The notes under the pieces were generated by a model. It searched no databases. It had not been told where the DNA came from and saw nothing but the letters and a program-made list of their open reading frames with translations. Below, piece by piece: positions 42,559 through 54,203 of a stretch of DNA of 64,000 nucleotides (within the stretch, counting starts at the first letter, position 1; every line of letters begins with the position of its first letter). The translations under genes and the position numbers were made by a program. The DNA is from Methanothrix harundinacea (GTDB lineage Archaea; Halobacteriota; Methanosarcinia; Methanotrichales; Methanotrichaceae), in contig DAXT01000014.1 in NCBI GenBank assembly GCA_002506535.1, positions 92,315-156,314 of the forward strand. Direction: 5' to 3'.

Positions 42559-43833
42559 TCACCAGGAGATCTTCTTTCGGTAGTGGTTCCTCACCAGGAT
42601 CGCCACCATGTTGATGGAGAGGACCAGGGCTAGGAGGACGAGGGCCGTACCCCAGGCGTTCTGCTCGACGTCCCAGGCCCCCAGGAAGTATATCAGGTTC
42701 AGGAGATGATAGCAGAGGTTGTTGACGGGCTGGGTGACGTCGGGGATGAAGCCGTAGTACATGTGGAGGGGGGTGGCTGAGAAGGTGACGGCGGTCCACA
42801 TGATGGGGGCGGTCTCTCCGGCGGCCCTGGCGACGCCGATGATCATCCCCGTCAGGACCCCGGGGAGGGCCGAAGGGATCACCACCTTTCTGACGGTCTG
42901 CCATCTGCTTGCGCCGAGGGCGACGCTCCCCTCCCGGAGGGAGTTTGGAACGCTCTTCAGCGCCTCCTGGCTCGTCAGGATTATGGTGGGCAGGTTCATC
43001 AGCCCCAGGATGATAGACCCGGCGAGGAGAGATATTCCGACGGTCGCCACCAGGAAGGCGAGGCCGAAGAGGCCGTAGACGACGGAGGGTACGCCGTTGA
43101 GACATCCGACGGCTATGGTGACGACCCTCTTCAGCCCCGAATTTCGAGAGTACTCGTTTAGGTATATGGCGGCCCCTATGCCAAGAGGGGCTGAGATCAG
43201 CATCGCCCCCATCACCAGCCAGAAGGTCCCTTCGATGCAGGTTCTGATCCCCCCCTGCTGGCCGAGCCGGAGGTGGGGGGAGGTGAGAAACTCCCAGCTT
43301 ATCGCCCCGATCCCCTTGAAGAGGATCACGGAGATGATCCCCCCCAGGAGGAGGAGGGTGAAGACCGCCGAGAGGCGGACCATCGAGAAGACGAGAACCT
43401 CTCTTCCCCTAGCGGTGTACCCGTAGAGGAGGTTGATCGAGTCTTTTATCACCAGGATGCTCCCCAATAAGACCAGAAGGGGGAGGACGAGATCGTAGGT
43501 GAAGACGGCGCTGAGCCCCATAAATTCGAACTTCAGGTCGGGGGCGATCCTCCCCGAAAAGACGAGAAGGGGCACCGCCAGAAGGTAGGCGAGATCTGCG
43601 GCCAGGGGCAAGAGCCTCTCCGCAGTCCAGGAAACCCGGGTCTTATCCTCAGCCCCCCTATTGAGGGTGAGGGCGGAGGCGGATACGAGGAGGATGGAGG
43701 CGAGGAGGCCCCCCGTCCAGAACGGGACGATGGCAATCTCCTCCGACTGGATCAAGAGATAATAGAGGGAAGAGATGAGAAGAAAGAGGGCGATGGCGAT
43801 GGAAGCCATCGGTGCCGGCCTCAACTTCTTCAT
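42559..43833 (-). CDS. pstA: Phosphate ABC transporter permease PstA (N-terminally extended)
   Basis: The C-terminal 280 residues are PstA: SWEFLTSPHLRLGQQGGIRT, then GIGAAIYLNEY, LNGVPSVVYGLFGLAFLV and the ATPase-contact EAA loop (LREGSVALGASRWQTVRKVV), with DVTQPVNNLCYHLLN near the end. The first 140 residues add four to five extra transmembrane helices not in the basic family; similar extensions occur in some archaea. The gene follows pstC after one base. No pstS, pstB or phoU gene is next to it in this window, which is unusual for the operon. Confidence 0.88.
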   Translation of the reverse strand: MKKLRPAPMASIAIALFLLISSLYYLLIQSEEIAIVPFWTGGLLASILLVSASALTLNRGAEDKTRVSWTAERLLPLAADLAYLLAVPLLVFSGRIAPDLKFEFMGLSAVFTYDLVLPLLVLLGSILVIKDSINLLYGYTARGREVLVFSMVRLSAVFTLLLLGGIISVILFKGIGAISWEFLTSPHLRLGQQGGIRTCIEGTFWLVMGAMLISAPLGIGAAIYLNEYSRNSGLKRVVTIAVGCLNGVPSVVYGLFGLAFLVATVGISLLAGSIILGLMNLPTIILTSQEALKSVPNSLREGSVALGASRWQTVRKVVIPSALPGVLTGMIIGVARAAGETAPIMWTAVTFSATPLHMYYGFIPDVTQPVNNLCYHLLNLIYFLGAWDVEQNAWGTALVLLALVLSINMVAILVRNHYRKKISW

Positions 43834-43834
43834 A

Positions 43835-44752
43835 TCAGTACCCTCCGAACTTCTTACGGATGGCGGCCCTGACCTGGTCCGCCGAAATGTTCAGGATGGT
43901 GACGATCACCAGGAGGACGAACCCCACGGCGAAGAGGGAGTGGTAGTGGAGAGAGCCGTGGGCCACCTCCCCCATCTCCCCGGCGATGACGGATGTGAAT
44001 ATGGCGCCCCGATCGAAGGCGTCGAAGACCGGCGACGGGATCCTGGCGACGTTCCCCACCACCAGAAGGGCGGCCATCGTCTCTCCGATGATCCTGCCGA
44101 CATTCAGGATCACAGCGGCTATTATCCCCGAGGATGCGGCGGGGAGGGTGACCCCCCGGATCGTCTGCCAGCGGGTGGCGCCCAGGGCGAGGGACCCCTC
44201 TTTGAACTCCTTGGGGACGGCCCTGAGGGCGTCCTCGCATATCGTCGTCAGGGCCGGTATGAACATGATCCCCAGGAGGATCGATCCCGCCAAAATCGAC
44301 CTGCCCGTCAGCATATTGAAGCTTTTCTCCAGGTAGACGACGAGGATCAGAACCCCGAGAAAGCCGTAGACGATGGAGGGAACCCCTGCCAATAGCTCGA
44401 TGGCGGGCTTCAGAAACTCCCGTGACCAGGGGCCCGCCAGCTCTGAGAGGTATATCGCGAGGGGTATCCCAACCATTATATTTATAAAGAGGGCGATGGA
44501 AGTTATGAGGACCGAACCGACGATTATCGGCATCATCCCGTAGATATCGCCGGCAGGGTGCCATTTCTGCCCCAGGAGCATCTCGAGAACCCCCACCTCC
44601 CTGAAGGCGAGAACGCTCTCATATGTGAGGAAGTAAAATATCAGGACCATCGCCAGGATCGAGGTTATGGCGGCGAAGAATAGAAGGGCTTCAACAAAGC
44701 CGTCACCGTATCTCCTGGAAGGGAGGAGGCCGCGCTTATCTGGAGGATCCAT
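43835..44752 (-). CDS. pstC: Phosphate ABC transporter permease PstC
   Basis: The product of about 305 residues, starting MDPPDKRGLLPSRRYGDGFV, has six transmembrane helices. It has the family segments GQKWHPAGDIYGMMPIIVGS, GIPLAIYLSELA, LAGVPSIVYGFLGVLILV, the EAA loop FKEGSLALGATRWQTIRGVT and GRIIGETMAALLVVGN. It ends NISADQVRAAIRKKFGGY. It forms the membrane channel with PstA. Upstream, where pstS would be expected, lies a second copy of this gene's last 27 codons. ATG 44761 is another possible start. Confidence 0.9.
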   Translation of the reverse strand: MDPPDKRGLLPSRRYGDGFVEALLFFAAITSILAMVLIFYFLTYESVLAFREVGVLEMLLGQKWHPAGDIYGMMPIIVGSVLITSIALFINIMVGIPLAIYLSELAGPWSREFLKPAIELLAGVPSIVYGFLGVLILVVYLEKSFNMLTGRSILAGSILLGIMFIPALTTICEDALRAVPKEFKEGSLALGATRWQTIRGVTLPAASSGIIAAVILNVGRIIGETMAALLVVGNVARIPSPVFDAFDRGAIFTSVIAGEMGEVAHGSLHYHSLFAVGFVLLVIVTILNISADQVRAAIRKKFGGY

Positions 44753-44890
44753 GACAATCACCAGACCGTTCTTTCATCGCTTAAAGCACTTATCTATATT
44801 CTCTATATATGATGATTACATCTATATACTCGATCGAAGGCAGATGAATCTCCAGGGTTCATAGCTCCTTCGAAGGGGCAGGGTAGAGGG

Positions 44891-44970
44891 TCAGTATCCA
44901 CCGAAATCCTCCTTGATGGCCGCCCCGGCCAGGTCCGCCGATATCTCCAGGAGGGTTGCGATCACCAGAA
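44891..44970 (-). pseudogene. Leftover 3' end of a second pstC
   Basis: On the minus strand the sequence encodes FLVIATLLEISADLAGAAIK followed by EDFGGY and a stop. The intact pstC ends LLVIVTILNISADQVRAAIR, KKFGGY, stop. The match runs to the stop codon at 44891 and breaks off at the 5' side near 44970 into unrelated AT-rich DNA. This is the tail of a diverged paralogue whose body has been deleted. Confidence 0.75.
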
Positions 44971-45104
44971 ATTACATTGGATCCTCAGATCGACAGAGGA
45001 CATACTCAACTTACCCACAATAAATATATATGGGGTGTCGGAATAATATTCCATATATTTAATACTGCAGCAACCTGTGGACTGGAGAGATCGTCGGGAA
45101 CCCT

Positions 45105-48100
45105 TCACATCTCCCCGATATTATCCTCGATATCCCCCTCCATCAGCAGATACGCCCCCCTCAGCTTCTCCATCTCCTCGGCAGTCGCCTCCCAGTACCC
45201 CCTCTTCTCCGCCTCGAAGAGCCGCTCTGCCACCTCGACGGCGGCGAACCTGTTGTTCTCCAGGAGCCTCTCGCGGACTTCATCGTCGAAGATGTATCTA
45301 TCGGCGATGGAAGACCAGATCCAGCCCTCGACGGCGGAGGCGGTGGCTGCCAAACCCAGGACGTTCTCGACCCTCTCTGCCACCTGCTGGGCTCCGTGGA
45401 CCTCGTGCTTCAGCATCCCGTCGATCCACTTGGGGTTGAGGAGCCTCGTCCTGACCCCCCGGGTCACCGCGTCCTTCGCATCCTCCGTCTCGATCGCCTC
45501 GCCGGTGGTGTCGGAGATGAGCATCTCGGGGCTTCTGCCCCGCGCGATCCGCACGGCGCTGGAGAGCCCTCCGAAGTACTCGAAGTAGTGGTCGAGGTCG
45601 ACGATCTCCCGGTCGGTTGAGTCCCTCACCTGGGATACCAAATCGACCCTGGCGAGGTTCGACCTGTAAGCCCCCTCCTTTCTCGCGGCGTGGAGGTTTC
45701 TAGCATAAAGGTAGCTCATCGACTGGACGTAGACCTCCGCCAGCTCGTCTTCGGTCTTCCAGATCGAGTCCTCTACCAGGGGGAGCATCCTCGTCCCGTA
45801 CTCGCCGGCCCGAGGGCCGAATATCCGGCCGTTTGCGATCCTCGCGAGGGCCTTTTCGTCGAGGTAGGAAGGGCCTTCTTCCCCGGCCCTGGCTTCTGCG
45901 GACAATAGCCTCTCCCGGTTCTCCAGGGAGTGCTTCTTGATGTAGTTCATATCGAGGGGCTCGTCGAGCTTTGCCACCAGGTTGAAGGCGTCGTCGAGGA
46001 GTTCCACCACGTTCGGGAACATGTCCCTGAAGAAGCCGCAAATATTCACCAGAGAGTCGATCCGGGGGCGGCCCAGCTCCTCCAGGGGCACGATGGAGAG
46101 CCTCGGGGAGAAGGTTCCGGCAGCCCTCTCGACCCTGACGCCCAGATAGCTCAGGATCTGCCCCACCGACTCGCCCCCGGTCTTCGTCGTCTCGAAGCCC
46201 CAGAGGATCACCCCCGCCGTCTCCGGGTAGACGCCCTTCTTTTCGAGGTACCTGGAGACGGTATTCTCGGCGATCTGCGCCCCCCTCTCGAAGGCGGAAG
46301 GGGTCGGTATCTTCGTCGGATCGAACTGGGTGAGGTTTCTTCCGGTGGGGAGGACCTCCGGGGACCTCACGACGTCGCCTCCGTCCCCCTGCTCTATGAA
46401 CTCGCCGTTGAGCCCCCGGAGGAAGTTGGTCACCTCGGAGCCGTTCTCCGAGTACCGACAAGCGAGATCGAGGCCGTATCTGAGGGTCTTCAAGAGATCC
46501 GCCTTCGCCCCTCTCGATAGGCTGCTCCCGGCGGCCGCCGCCTCCGGCGAGAGGTCGAAGGCGACGTCCACTATCCTTCCGGCCTCCTCGTCGATCTCCT
46601 CCAGATCCCGGAGTAAGCCCGCCCTGTTTTTTATGGCGAGGTCGTAGTCGATCCCCCGGGCCTCGGCTAGGATCCTGTTTATCGACTTCAGACCCTCCCG
46701 GTCGTACCTGAGGATGAAGACTAGGAACTTCTTCATGGTGTCGGGGCCGTACCCCTCCCCCAGGACGTGGAGGCCGTCGGGGATTATCCTCCGTCTCATC
46801 TCGCGCAGGCGGCCGTGGAGGGCCTCGACGTCGTCGCCGTCGAGGTGAAGCTCCCCCGCCTTCGCTGATATCATCTCCCGAACTTTTCGGCATCTTCCCG
46901 GGTCCAGGACCGACGCCTCGGAGAGCTCGTCGATGAGGTCCTGGAGCTCTTGATAATCCTCGTAGAGGTCGGATGTGGTGTAGGGGGGGGAGTTGTATCC
47001 TATCGTCGTACCGTAGAGCCTCCGTTTGGCTATCACCACCTCGGAGGTGTTGACGACGTGGTAGAAGTAGAGGTGGGGCATATCGCCGATGAGAAGGTCG
47101 GGGAAGCATGACGAGCTCATCCCCACCTCCTTGCCCTTTACGAACTCGGCGAGGCCGTGGGTCCCGACGTGGACGACGGCGTCGGCCTGCCAGACCTCCT
47201 GGAGCCACCGGTAAAAGGCGACGTACTGGTGGTGGGGGGGCTTCGTCTTGTCGTGGGTCGCCGCTGGACCGTCCTGATCCCCCAGAGGGGGTCTGGCGGG
47301 CTGGACGGCGACCAATACGTTTCCAAGCTCGACCCCGGGGATGAGGATATCCCCCCCCAGGACCATCACACCACCGGGGGGACCGCCCCAGGACCCCATC
47401 ATATCGGACCTCATCGATTCCGGCAAGGCCGAGAAGATCCCGGCGTAATCTTCCGCCCCCATGGAAGGAGAGCTTCTGAAGGTCAGATCCTTCTGCAGCC
47501 ACGTCCCGGAGTTGACGATGGCCCGGTCCGAGAAGATCTGGTGGAGGGGCTGATCAGGGAGGTCGACCCTGTACCCCGCCTCTTTCATCATGGTAAGGAG
47601 CCGTTCTGTGCTCTTGAAGACGTCCAGGTAAGAGGCCCTTCCCAGGTTCGCCTCCCCCGGAGGATAGTTGTAGACTATCAGAGCCACCCTCTTTTTGCCG
47701 TTGGGTAACTGGCGGAGCCGGACCCAGCCCCGGATCCTGGCGGCGATCCTGTCGATCCGGTCGTCGATGGCGACCACCTCCTGGGCGTCGAGGCCGACGG
47801 TCGGCTCGTCGAGGAAGAGGAGACGGGGCTCGTGGAGGAGGGCCCGGGCGATCATGGCCCTGCGGGTCATCCCTCCTGATATCCGTTCGATCAGCTGACC
47901 GGCGAAATCTCCAAGGCCGGCGTAATCCAGGATCTCGTCGATCCTCCTTTCCCGCTCCTTCTTCTCTATATGATGGAGCCGTCCGTGGAGCTGCAGGTTC
48001 TCCCGGACGGTCAGCTCCCGGTTGAGGCTCATATGCTGCTGGACTATCCCGAACTCCTCTTTGACCTTCGAAGGCTCCTCCAAAACGTCGAAGCCGTTGA

Positions 48101-48389
48101 TCCAGGCCCTGCCAGAGGAGGGTCTGGTGAGGGTTGAAAGGATCCTGATCGTCGTCGTCTTCCCGGCGCCGTTGGGGCCGAGAAAACCGAAGGCTTCGCC
48201 CCTATCGACCACGAGGTTCAGGTCGTCGACGGCCGCCCTATTCCCGTAGACCTTGGAGAGATCTTCCGTCTTGATCATCGGAGGCATTTTTAGTTTCAGC
48301 TCCACCGGCGGCCCGATGCCGAATCTCAGGATGCGATGATCAACTATCTCGACCCTGGATCGGTCCGGCTGTTGGGCAGTATTCATCAC
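45105..48389 (-). CDS. Chimeric protein: ABC ATPase N-terminal half fused to C-terminal part of CobN
   Basis: One open frame of 1094 codons joins two unrelated families. Residues 38-202 are an ABC-2-type exporter ATPase (Walker A GPNGAGKTTT at 71-80, Q-loop IVQQHMSLN, signature ISGGMTRRAM at 170-179, Walker B LLFLDEPTVGLDA ending at 202), missing its switch His and C-terminal part. From about residue 204 the sequence is the CobN/magnesium-chelatase H-like family (AIDDRIDRIAARIRGWVRLR, VALIVYNYPPGEANLGRASY, VVHVGTHGLAEF, TTIGYNSPPYTTSDLYEDYQ, VHGAQQVAERVENVLGLAAT) to its usual C-terminus, but without the first several hundred residues of CobN. The join, near 47780, is in frame. Activity as a cobaltochelatase is doubtful. 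Confidence 0.85.
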   Translation of the reverse strand: MMNTAQQPDRSRVEIVDHRILRFGIGPPVELKLKMPPMIKTEDLSKVYGNRAAVDDLNLVVDRGEAFGFLGPNGAGKTTTIRILSTLTRPSSGRAWINGFDVLEEPSKVKEEFGIVQQHMSLNRELTVRENLQLHGRLHHIEKKERERRIDEILDYAGLGDFAGQLIERISGGMTRRAMIARALLHEPRLLFLDEPTVGLDAQEVVAIDDRIDRIAARIRGWVRLRQLPNGKKRVALIVYNYPPGEANLGRASYLDVFKSTERLLTMMKEAGYRVDLPDQPLHQIFSDRAIVNSGTWLQKDLTFRSSPSMGAEDYAGIFSALPESMRSDMMGSWGGPPGGVMVLGGDILIPGVELGNVLVAVQPARPPLGDQDGPAATHDKTKPPHHQYVAFYRWLQEVWQADAVVHVGTHGLAEFVKGKEVGMSSSCFPDLLIGDMPHLYFYHVVNTSEVVIAKRRLYGTTIGYNSPPYTTSDLYEDYQELQDLIDELSEASVLDPGRCRKVREMISAKAGELHLDGDDVEALHGRLREMRRRIIPDGLHVLGEGYGPDTMKKFLVFILRYDREGLKSINRILAEARGIDYDLAIKNRAGLLRDLEEIDEEAGRIVDVAFDLSPEAAAAGSSLSRGAKADLLKTLRYGLDLACRYSENGSEVTNFLRGLNGEFIEQGDGGDVVRSPEVLPTGRNLTQFDPTKIPTPSAFERGAQIAENTVSRYLEKKGVYPETAGVILWGFETTKTGGESVGQILSYLGVRVERAAGTFSPRLSIVPLEELGRPRIDSLVNICGFFRDMFPNVVELLDDAFNLVAKLDEPLDMNYIKKHSLENRERLLSAEARAGEEGPSYLDEKALARIANGRIFGPRAGEYGTRMLPLVEDSIWKTEDELAEVYVQSMSYLYARNLHAARKEGAYRSNLARVDLVSQVRDSTDREIVDLDHYFEYFGGLSSAVRIARGRSPEMLISDTTGEAIETEDAKDAVTRGVRTRLLNPKWIDGMLKHEVHGAQQVAERVENVLGLAATASAVEGWIWSSIADRYIFDDEVRERLLENNRFAAVEVAERLFEAEKRGYWEATAEEMEKLRGAYLLMEGDIEDNIGEM

Positions 48390-48566
48390 CGTTCACCCCT
48401 ATTCATCCTCTATTCATCTTAATAGCTTGCGGCTAGTTCATACTTCATGTGATCGGATCTACCAGCGTTCCAATCGATCCCATCTTATCCCATCTGTTCC
48501 AGGAGGTTTGCGGGGGTTCACGGATTACGGAGCATCCTGGGGGCGCGTCCACAGGTTCTGCCACAA

Positions 48567-48575
48567 AAAATATAG
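48567..48575 (+). promoter_or_regulatory. TATA-like box of the superoxide dismutase gene
   Basis: AAAATATAG lies about 28 bases upstream of the ATG at 48599. A GGAGG sequence between the two could act as a ribosome binding site if transcription starts slightly earlier. Confidence 0.45.
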
Positions 48576-48598
48576 GCGAGGCCGGAGGATATCTTACC

Positions 48599-49210
48599 AT
48601 GAGCGAAAAGAGAAAGTACACCCTGCCGGACCTCCCCTACGGCTACGACGCCCTGGCGCCCTTCATCTCCGAGGCGCAGCTGCGGATCCACCACGACAAG
48701 CACCACGCCGCCTACGTCAACGGCGCCAACTCCATCCTGGAGAGGCTCGATAAGGCCCGGGAGGCGGGGACAGACCTGGACATGAAGGCGACCCTCAAGG
48801 AGCTCTCCTTCCAGGCAGGCGGACACCTCCTCCACAGCCTCTTCTGGGGAAACCTCGCCCCGGCGGCGAAGTCCGGGGAGCCGGCTGGCGCCCTCGCCGA
48901 AGCCCTCAAAGGGGAGTTTGGGTCCGTCGAGCGGTTCAAAAAGGAGTTCTCCGCCGCGGCGGCGACAGCCGAGGGGTCCGGCTGGGCGGCCCTCGCCTTG
49001 TGCGGGATGACCAAGAGGCCTCTCATCATGCAGATCGAGAAGCACAACGTCAACGTCTACCCGATGTTCCGGATCCTGATGGTCCTGGACGTCTGGGAGC
49101 ACGCCTACTATCTCGACTACAAAAACGAGCGGCCTAAGTTCGTCGAGGCCTTCTGGTCGATAGTCAACTGGGATGAGGTGAACCGGAGGTTCGAGGCGGC
49201 GACGAAATAA
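48599..49210 (+). CDS. sod: Fe/Mn superoxide dismutase
   Basis: The ATG at 48599, with GGAGG ten bases upstream, gives a 203-residue protein of normal family length; the frame runs further upstream without coding character. It begins MSEKRKYTLPDLPYGYDALA and has the metal ligands in LRIHHDKHHAAYVNGAN, in GGHLLHSLFWGNLAP and in MVLDVWEHAYYLDY (Asp and His). The segment LIMQIEKHN precedes the last ligands. It removes superoxide in the cytoplasm. An anaerobic methanogen keeps it for oxygen stress. T runs follow the stop codon. Confidence 0.93.
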   Translation: MSEKRKYTLPDLPYGYDALAPFISEAQLRIHHDKHHAAYVNGANSILERLDKAREAGTDLDMKATLKELSFQAGGHLLHSLFWGNLAPAAKSGEPAGALAEALKGEFGSVERFKKEFSAAAATAEGSGWAALALCGMTKRPLIMQIEKHNVNVYPMFRILMVLDVWEHAYYLDYKNERPKFVEAFWSIVNWDEVNRRFEAATK

Positions 49211-49216
49211 AAATAC

Positions 49217-49236
49217 TTTTTTTTTCTGGTTTTTTT
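49217..49236 (+). terminator. T-run terminator after sod
   Basis: Two T runs (nine and seven T) begin seven bases after the sod stop, typical of archaeal termination. Confidence 0.6.
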
Positions 49237-49249
49237 GGTGAGACCGGCT

Positions 49250-49476
49250 CATCTGCAGGCCGCCTCCCTGAAGGACGGTCCCAATCCGCCGATGTCGGGG
49301 ATGAAAGACGATCCTCCCGTCGACGATGGCTGATAGGCCGCCAGGTCGACTCCGACGATATCGACAGCGTCCGTCCTGGATCGACCGCGGGGGTGAAGGC
49401 GATCCCCCCTGAGAGGTCCGCCGGGGGCGATCTGCGGGCGATCCGTCCACCGCCGGACGGCCGTGGCGATGGAGCC
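49250..49476 (-). other. Possible decayed coding tail between sod and the P-type ATPase
   Basis: In one minus-strand frame this gap reads without stop from a TAG at about 49480 down to a TGA at 49249-49251. The last part (AVDIVGVDLAAYQPSSTGGS, then SFIPDIGGLGPSFREAACR) looks protein-like. There is no convincing start and I recognise no family. It may be a gene remnant or chance in GC-rich DNA. Confidence 0.2.
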
Positions 49477-52275
<2,799 letters not shown>

Positions 52276-52540
52276 GCGCCTCCTATCCAGAGAGATGACG
52301 GTTTATTTCTCATCATCGACGGCGCCGCCCCACCCGTAAGAGGGATGGCGACCGTCTGAGATACGACCCCGGCCTTTATTGGCCGTTTATGATTTAAATA
52401 ACTAGCAGGGGGAGGGGGAGGAGGGGCGGCGGAGATGCCGTGATCTTCTGGCGTCAGACGGGATTTGCTCCATTTTGTCTTTCTTAAGATGAGAAACTTT
52501 TTTTACCCACGACGCCAGTTAACTGATGGCGTTGTTTTGA

Positions 52541-54157
52541 ATGAGCGAGAAGACCGAGGAGTTCCTGGAGAAGCTCGCGCCCTGCATCGAGAAGGGCGAT
52601 CTTGAGGCCTGCGTCGAAGAGGCCTCCAAACTGGCCGAGGAGATGGGGATAAGCGGAGAGGAGCTTCTGGATCTGTCCAGCAAATTGGGCGAAGAAAAAA
52701 GATACGATTTTGCCTATGTATCGGCCTTGGCAGCATCGCGAGTCCTGGAAGATGACAAAGGAGCTCGCGCCTACTACAATGCAGGGCGGTCGGCTTCGAA
52801 TCTCAAGCATTATGAAAAAGCAGAGGATCATTATAAAAAAGCTATAGAATTGGACCCAAAATTAGCTCAAGCCCACAACAATTACGCCATCCTTCTAGAC
52901 GATTTGGGTCGGCGGGATGAGGCGGAAGATCATTATAAAAAAGCTATAGAATTGGACCCAAAATTAGCTCAAGCCCACAACAATTACGCCATCCTTCTAG
53001 CTAATTTGGGTCGGCGGGATGAGGCGGAAGATCATTATAAAAAAGCTATAGAATTGGGGCCAAAATATGCTCAAGCCCACAACAATTACGCCAACCTTCT
53101 AGTTAATTTGGGTCGGCGGGATGAGGCGGAAGATCATTATAAAAAAGCTATAGAATTGGACCCAAAATTAGCTCAAGCCCACAACAATTACGCCAACCTT
53201 CTAGCCGATTTAGGTCGGCGGGATGAGGCGGAAGATCATTATAAAAAAGCTATAGAATTGGACCCAAAATTAGCTCAAGCCCACAACAATTACGCCAACC
53301 TTCTAGCTAATTTGGGTCGGCGGGATGAGGCGGAAGATCATTATAAAAAAGCTATAGAATTGGACCCAAAATTAGCTCAAGCCCACAACAATTACGCCAA
53401 CCTTCTCGACGATTTGGGTCGGCGGGATGAGGCGGAAGATCATTATAAAAAAGCTATAGAGTTGGGCCCAAAAGATGTTCTAGCTCACAACAATTACGCC
53501 AACCTTCTGAGGGAGCTGGAGCGCTTTTCTGAGGCAGAGAGAGAGGTAAGAACCGCCCTTCAAATCGAGCCTTCAAATCCCTACGCACTCAGCACCTTGG
53601 GGGACATCCTGGCCGATGAGAAGGACTTTAATGAGGCCGAGAAGCACTACAAAGAGGCCTTGAAGAACTCAGGCTCGATGGACAAATCCGCCCTTTCGGA
53701 GGTTCACAACAACCTCGGTTATGTCTACTTCGAGATGAAGCAGAACAAAATGGCAGAGAAGCAGTTCCAAAAATCCGTTTCACTATCTGGGAACGTAAAG
53801 GCCATTCGCAATCTTAGAGCCATCAAGAAGGCTGAGACGAAAAACTCCGATTTCAGAGGTGGACTCCCAAGATATCAGAAATGCTTCTTGATAATGATTA
53901 TACTGATCCTTTTGGGATTCTGCTATTATCTGTTCCTGTTTTGGAAAATTGAAGGCGAGACGAGACTCCTCTCCGACACCATGTTCGTCGCCCAGTCCAG
54001 CATTCTGATGGGTCTATTGATCTTCGTCCTCTTCGCCAACCAGCTCGCCCGGCTGAAGGTCGGCGCCCAGGGAGTGGAGATGGAGATGAGCAGAGAGCAC
54101 GGGACCGTCGAGGCGAAGAGCGTTGCGACAGAAGCAGCGCTGAAGATCGAGAGGTGA
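52541..54157 (+). CDS. TPR-repeat membrane protein
   Basis: The 538-residue product has about ten tetratricopeptide repeats (residues 80-420). Seven of these are almost identical 34-residue units (AEDHYKKAIELDPKLAQAHN, NYANLLADLGRRDE), followed by more diverged repeats (EAEREVRTALQIEPSNPYAL and others). Two C-terminal transmembrane helices follow (CFLIMIILILLGFCYYLFLF and SILMGLLIFVLFANQLARL) with a short charged tail. It probably scaffolds a protein complex at the membrane. The identical repeats are AT-rich compared with the flanks and may vary in number between strains. It diverges from the P-type ATPase. Confidence 0.8.
   Translation: MSEKTEEFLEKLAPCIEKGDLEACVEEASKLAEEMGISGEELLDLSSKLGEEKRYDFAYVSALAASRVLEDDKGARAYYNAGRSASNLKHYEKAEDHYKKAIELDPKLAQAHNNYAILLDDLGRRDEAEDHYKKAIELDPKLAQAHNNYAILLANLGRRDEAEDHYKKAIELGPKYAQAHNNYANLLVNLGRRDEAEDHYKKAIELDPKLAQAHNNYANLLADLGRRDEAEDHYKKAIELDPKLAQAHNNYANLLANLGRRDEAEDHYKKAIELDPKLAQAHNNYANLLDDLGRRDEAEDHYKKAIELGPKDVLAHNNYANLLRELERFSEAEREVRTALQIEPSNPYALSTLGDILADEKDFNEAEKHYKEALKNSGSMDKSALSEVHNNLGYVYFEMKQNKMAEKQFQKSVSLSGNVKAIRNLRAIKKAETKNSDFRGGLPRYQKCFLIMIILILLGFCYYLFLFWKIEGETRLLSDTMFVAQSSILMGLLIFVLFANQLARLKVGAQGVEMEMSREHGTVEAKSVATEAALKIER
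52820..53530 (+). repeat. Seven near-identical 102-bp tandem repeats
   Basis: The unit contains gatcattataaaaaagctat and caagcccacaacaattacgc at fixed 102-base spacing. Copies differ by only a few bases, mainly in codons for the variable positions (Ile/Asn, Asp/Ala/Val). Near-identity at silent sites shows recent duplication or gene conversion. Confidence 0.9.
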
Positions 54158-54203
54158 GCCCTCCGAGGGCGACGACCTACTCCGCTCGGCATCCCAAAAA
54201 GGT

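Noticed and set aside
45700..47502. 600-codon minus-strand frame inside the CobN chimera
   Set aside because: Arg/Gly/Pro-rich shadow of the true reading frame; no domain.
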